Shown one piece after another: positions 31,933 to 33,497 of a stretch of DNA of 33,497 nucleotides. Location: assembly GCA_023484645.1 (NCBI GenBank), contig JAMCZZ010000020.1, positions 1-33,497 on the forward strand, written 5' to 3'. The position numbers and the translations under genes were made by a program. How positions within the stretch are numbered: position 1 is the first letter of the stretch; each line of letters starts with the position of its first letter. The DNA comes from Patescibacteria group bacterium. GTDB lineage: Bacteria > Patescibacteria > UBA1384 > XYA2-FULL-43-10 > 1-14-0-10-43-13. The notes under the pieces were generated by a model. It saw only the letters and a program-made list of their open reading frames with translations, did no database searches and was not told the DNA's origin.

Positions 31933-32003
31933 ACAAGCTCCTTTCAAGTTAATGTTTTCTAGCTTACATTACTATTATACCACAAACACAACTTTAGTTT
32001 TTG

Positions 32004-32558
32004 TTATAATCCCAAGTCTTTATCAATGCTTTGCATTGCTTTCAGAGCAATATCCACAAACTCTTCTAAAGTGAGGCCAAAGTCATCACAAGTTTGGATA
32101 TATTCCCTATTCGATCCCTTAGCAAAAGCTGGAGTTTTAAATCGTTTTAAAACTGACTTCGGTTTTAGAAGACTAATTTTTTTATCAGGCATTACATATG
32201 ATGCAGCAGTGATTAAACCGGTTAAGGGATCGACAGCGAAAATGGCTTTTTCAGCTAGAGTATTTCTTGAGATATTTAAGATATCTGAATTATGAGCTTT
32301 TATGATATCGAAAACTTCTTTCGGTAAATTGGAATCTTTTAGCCACTCTTCAACCAGAACTCCATGTTTCTTCCAATCATCGGCTGTTTCTTCATAATCA
32401 AGATCGTGAAGCAAACCGGCCATACCCCAAACTTCAGCATCCTCACCAAAATGCTTGGCTAACGCCCGCATCACAACCTCAACAGCAAGAGAATGTTTGA
32501 TAAGATTTTTATTCTCCAATTTTTCGTTCAATAGTTTTAAAGCCTCGTCTCTTGTCAT
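32004..32558 (-). CDS. HD-domain hydrolase
   Basis: 184 aa. The metal ligands are H22 (KHSLAVE), H51-D52 (LLHDLDYEE), H65, H89 (KAHNSDI) and an Asp in FAVDPLTGL, the order of a stand-alone HD phosphohydrolase. Such enzymes act on phosphate monoesters or nucleotides; the substrate is unknown. ATG start, 11 bases after the desulfoferrodoxin stop, so the two are likely co-transcribed. Confidence 0.87.
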   Translation of the reverse strand: MTRDEALKLLNEKLENKNLIKHSLAVEVVMRALAKHFGEDAEVWGMAGLLHDLDYEETADDWKKHGVLVEEWLKDSNLPKEVFDIIKAHNSDILNISRNTLAEKAIFAVDPLTGLITAASYVMPDKKISLLKPKSVLKRFKTPAFAKGSNREYIQTCDDFGLTLEEFVDIALKAMQSIDKDLGL

Positions 32559-32569
32559 GGATTCCCTTA

Positions 32570-32944
32570 CTATTTAGTCCATAGTCCGTGGAGATTGCAG
32601 TAAGCTCGCGCTTTAACATTGTCTGAATAGATGTTAAATCTAGCTTCCGGTTTATCTCCTGGCTTCAAATATTGTCGATTTGCTGTGCCGTCAACAATAA
32701 TTTCAATCCATTCAATATAATGTTCGCTCTCCATAGGATGAGGCTCTTCACCAACTTTAACCGTAACTCCTTCTCCATTTTTTTCGATAACTGGAACGTG
32801 TTTTTCTTTCGCGGCGTCAACTGAATTTTCTTTCAATAGTTCCATTTTTTCATCGCAGCAGACTAAAGAATCTGCACCTGCATGCAAAACTTCAACGATA
32901 TTCCCGCAAATATTGCATCTGTATACTTGGTTTAACTCTGTCAC
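32570..32944 (-). CDS. dfx: desulfoferrodoxin (superoxide reductase, two-iron type)
   Basis: 124 aa from the GTG at 32944, which has AAGGAG 6 bases upstream; a longer ATG frame adds 16 basic residues and no ribosome site. The N-terminal FeCys4 site is C10, C13, C29 and C30 (CNICG...LVCCDEKM). The catalytic FeHis4Cys centre uses [20 protein letters not shown] and YCNLHGLW. It reduces superoxide to peroxide without making oxygen, and the rubrerythrin at 13824-14381 would then remove peroxide. Confidence 0.93.
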   Translation of the reverse strand: MTELNQVYRCNICGNIVEVLHAGADSLVCCDEKMELLKENSVDAAKEKHVPVIEKNGEGVTVKVGEEPHPMESEHYIEWIEIIVDGTANRQYLKPGDKPEARFNIYSDNVKARAYCNLHGLWTK

Positions 32945-33040
32945 TTGTTCTCCTTTTTTAATTTTAATCAATTTTATCATAGCGTATTTCATGCATTTTA
33001 ACTCTACTAGTCTAAAGAGAATATTTCAAATTTGAAAGAA

Positions 33041-33065
33041 GCGCCGGCCACATAAGTGCCGGCGC
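33041..33065 (-). terminator. GC-rich hairpin at the right end
   Basis: Stem GCGCCGGC / GCCGGCGC extended by an AC/GT pair past a one-base bulge, 28 bases after the stop at 33094. U-tract moderate (TTCTTTCAAATTT). Confidence 0.65.
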
Positions 33066-33093
33066 CAGAACAATGACGAGATAAACGATATTT

Positions 33094-33492
33094 CTAACCT
33101 CTAAGGATTGCAAGATCAACGTGATCAAAGGAGTTTACCCCTGCAGCCCTTGTGATGATAGTGATGTCGTCCTCCGCCTCTTCGAAAAAGGTCTCAAATG
33201 TAGCAGTAATGACCCCACTAAGCATGTCAGGAACATACCTCTGGACCTTGCTGTACCAATTCGCCATACGTGCTATAGCGACTGCCATCACTGGTGTAGC
33301 ACATACAATCGCTTCGTTCGCACATCCGCACTTAATGGCTTTCCACGCCGCTTCGATAGCTGGCCCCTTCTGGCTCTTGACGCACTCATCCCATCCAGCC
33401 CCTTCGAGAAGTTTTTCAAAGTAAAGATTCTTCGAATCCCCACCCCGATTTTTGATTTCCTTTGCCCGTCTTGCAGCGATGAAAAAATGGAA
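33094..33492 (-). pseudogene. coding-looking frame with no start codon before a TAG
   Basis: Read on the minus strand from the edge, the frame meets TAG at 33493-33495, then runs open for 132 codons to the stop at 33094. No ATG, GTG or TTG occurs until GTG/ATG at 33291, which would drop a clearly protein-like stretch (GWDECVKSQKGPAIEAAWKAI...). AAAGGA lies upstream but no start codon follows it. Either the 5' end is frameshifted or mutated (pseudogene or assembly error), or the start is at 33288-33291 giving 64-65 aa. The visible protein has an Ala-rich helix and FETFFEEAEDDITII; not recognised. G+C-rich with a GC hairpin after it. Confidence 0.45.
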
Positions 33493-33497
33493 CTATT

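Noticed and set aside
33152..33424. Plus-strand 90-codon frame at the right end.
   Set aside because: Antisense to a better coding-like minus frame that ends in a GC hairpin; no ribosome site.
1..33497. Alternative genetic code with UGA as Gly or Trp.
   Set aside because: TGA is used as the stop of several intact genes, for example at 51-53, 4518-4520 and 5114-5116, with downstream genes overlapping properly.
1..33497. tRNA genes, rRNA genes and CRISPR arrays.
   Set aside because: No T-arm GTTCGA-type clover leaf, rRNA-like stretch or regularly spaced direct repeats was seen.

Overview
The window is a gene-dense bacterial fragment that mixes two kinds of DNA. Most genes are AT-rich (a hand count of 10021-10080 inside folC gives 17 G+C of 60). 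About ten genes scattered among them are clearly richer in G+C (32/60 at 11041-11100, 35/60 at 30121-30180). The many small hypothetical and membrane proteins, the sparse metabolic genes, the 7TM-type histidine kinase, the TypA/DEAD-box pair, the anaerobe-type oxygen defence (rubrerythrin and desulfoferrodoxin) and the abundant intergenic palindromes suggest an uncultivated anaerobic bacterium, perhaps of the Patescibacteria/CPR group. No ribosomal RNA or other decisive marker is present, so this is inference. TGA ends several genes, so the code looks standard with respect to UGA.

Layout. 1-2281 (-) is a sugar-modification unit: a DegT/AHBA-synthase-like aminotransferase, a Gfo/Idh/MocA oxidoreductase and the first 18 codons of a phosphopentomutase/phosphoglycerate-mutase-superfamily enzyme, all translationally coupled. 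2568-3980 (-) is a 7TM sensor-like protein without a kinase. 4160-5910 (+) is a compact transcription unit with promoter, operator-like inverted repeat and structured leader, then a small protein, a FabZ-like hotdog protein, a SAM methyltransferase and a terminator. 5930-7855 (+) is a 7TM histidine kinase with an odd hydrophilic tail. 7893-10749 (-) holds a RibD-C/DHFR-fold reductase, a YhhQ-type transporter and FolC. 10819-11820 (-) is a cyanophycin-synthetase-like ATP-grasp ligase. 12104-15057 holds small unknowns, a DEDDy exonuclease and rubrerythrin.

15191-16597 (-) is an ECF sigma factor, a membrane protein overlapping its end by one base (probable anti-sigma) and a secreted charged helical protein. 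Upstream of it lie a protein with a GrpE-like C-terminus and a Pro/Thr/Gln-rich membrane-anchored protein. 18606-20640 (-) carries a B12-binding radical SAM enzyme and a DNPH1-like deoxynucleotide hydrolase. 20757-22697 (-) carries a Nudix hydrolase, a class I aminotransferase and a coiled-coil peptide. 22922-24000 (-) carries a YqeG-like HAD phosphatase and an unknown protein separated by hairpins. 24123-26278 (-) is a GT4 glycosyltransferase coupled to an alpha/alpha-barrel protein. 26517-30013 (+) is a DEAD-box helicase with a long structured leader, followed by TypA/BipA. 30096-31286 (-) is an unrecognised protein that reads as three winged-helix-plus-beta repeats. 31453-32944 (-) holds a GyrI-like protein, an HD hydrolase and desulfoferrodoxin. 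The right end has a coding-looking frame with no usable start codon.

The most interesting pattern is genome-scale. Each G+C-rich transcription unit has a strong Shine-Dalgarno sequence and ends, 4 to 37 bases after its stop, in a long G+C-rich hairpin. AT-rich genes lack this or use AT-rich terminators. This could mark a set of acquired, self-contained gene cassettes or a separately regulated gene class.
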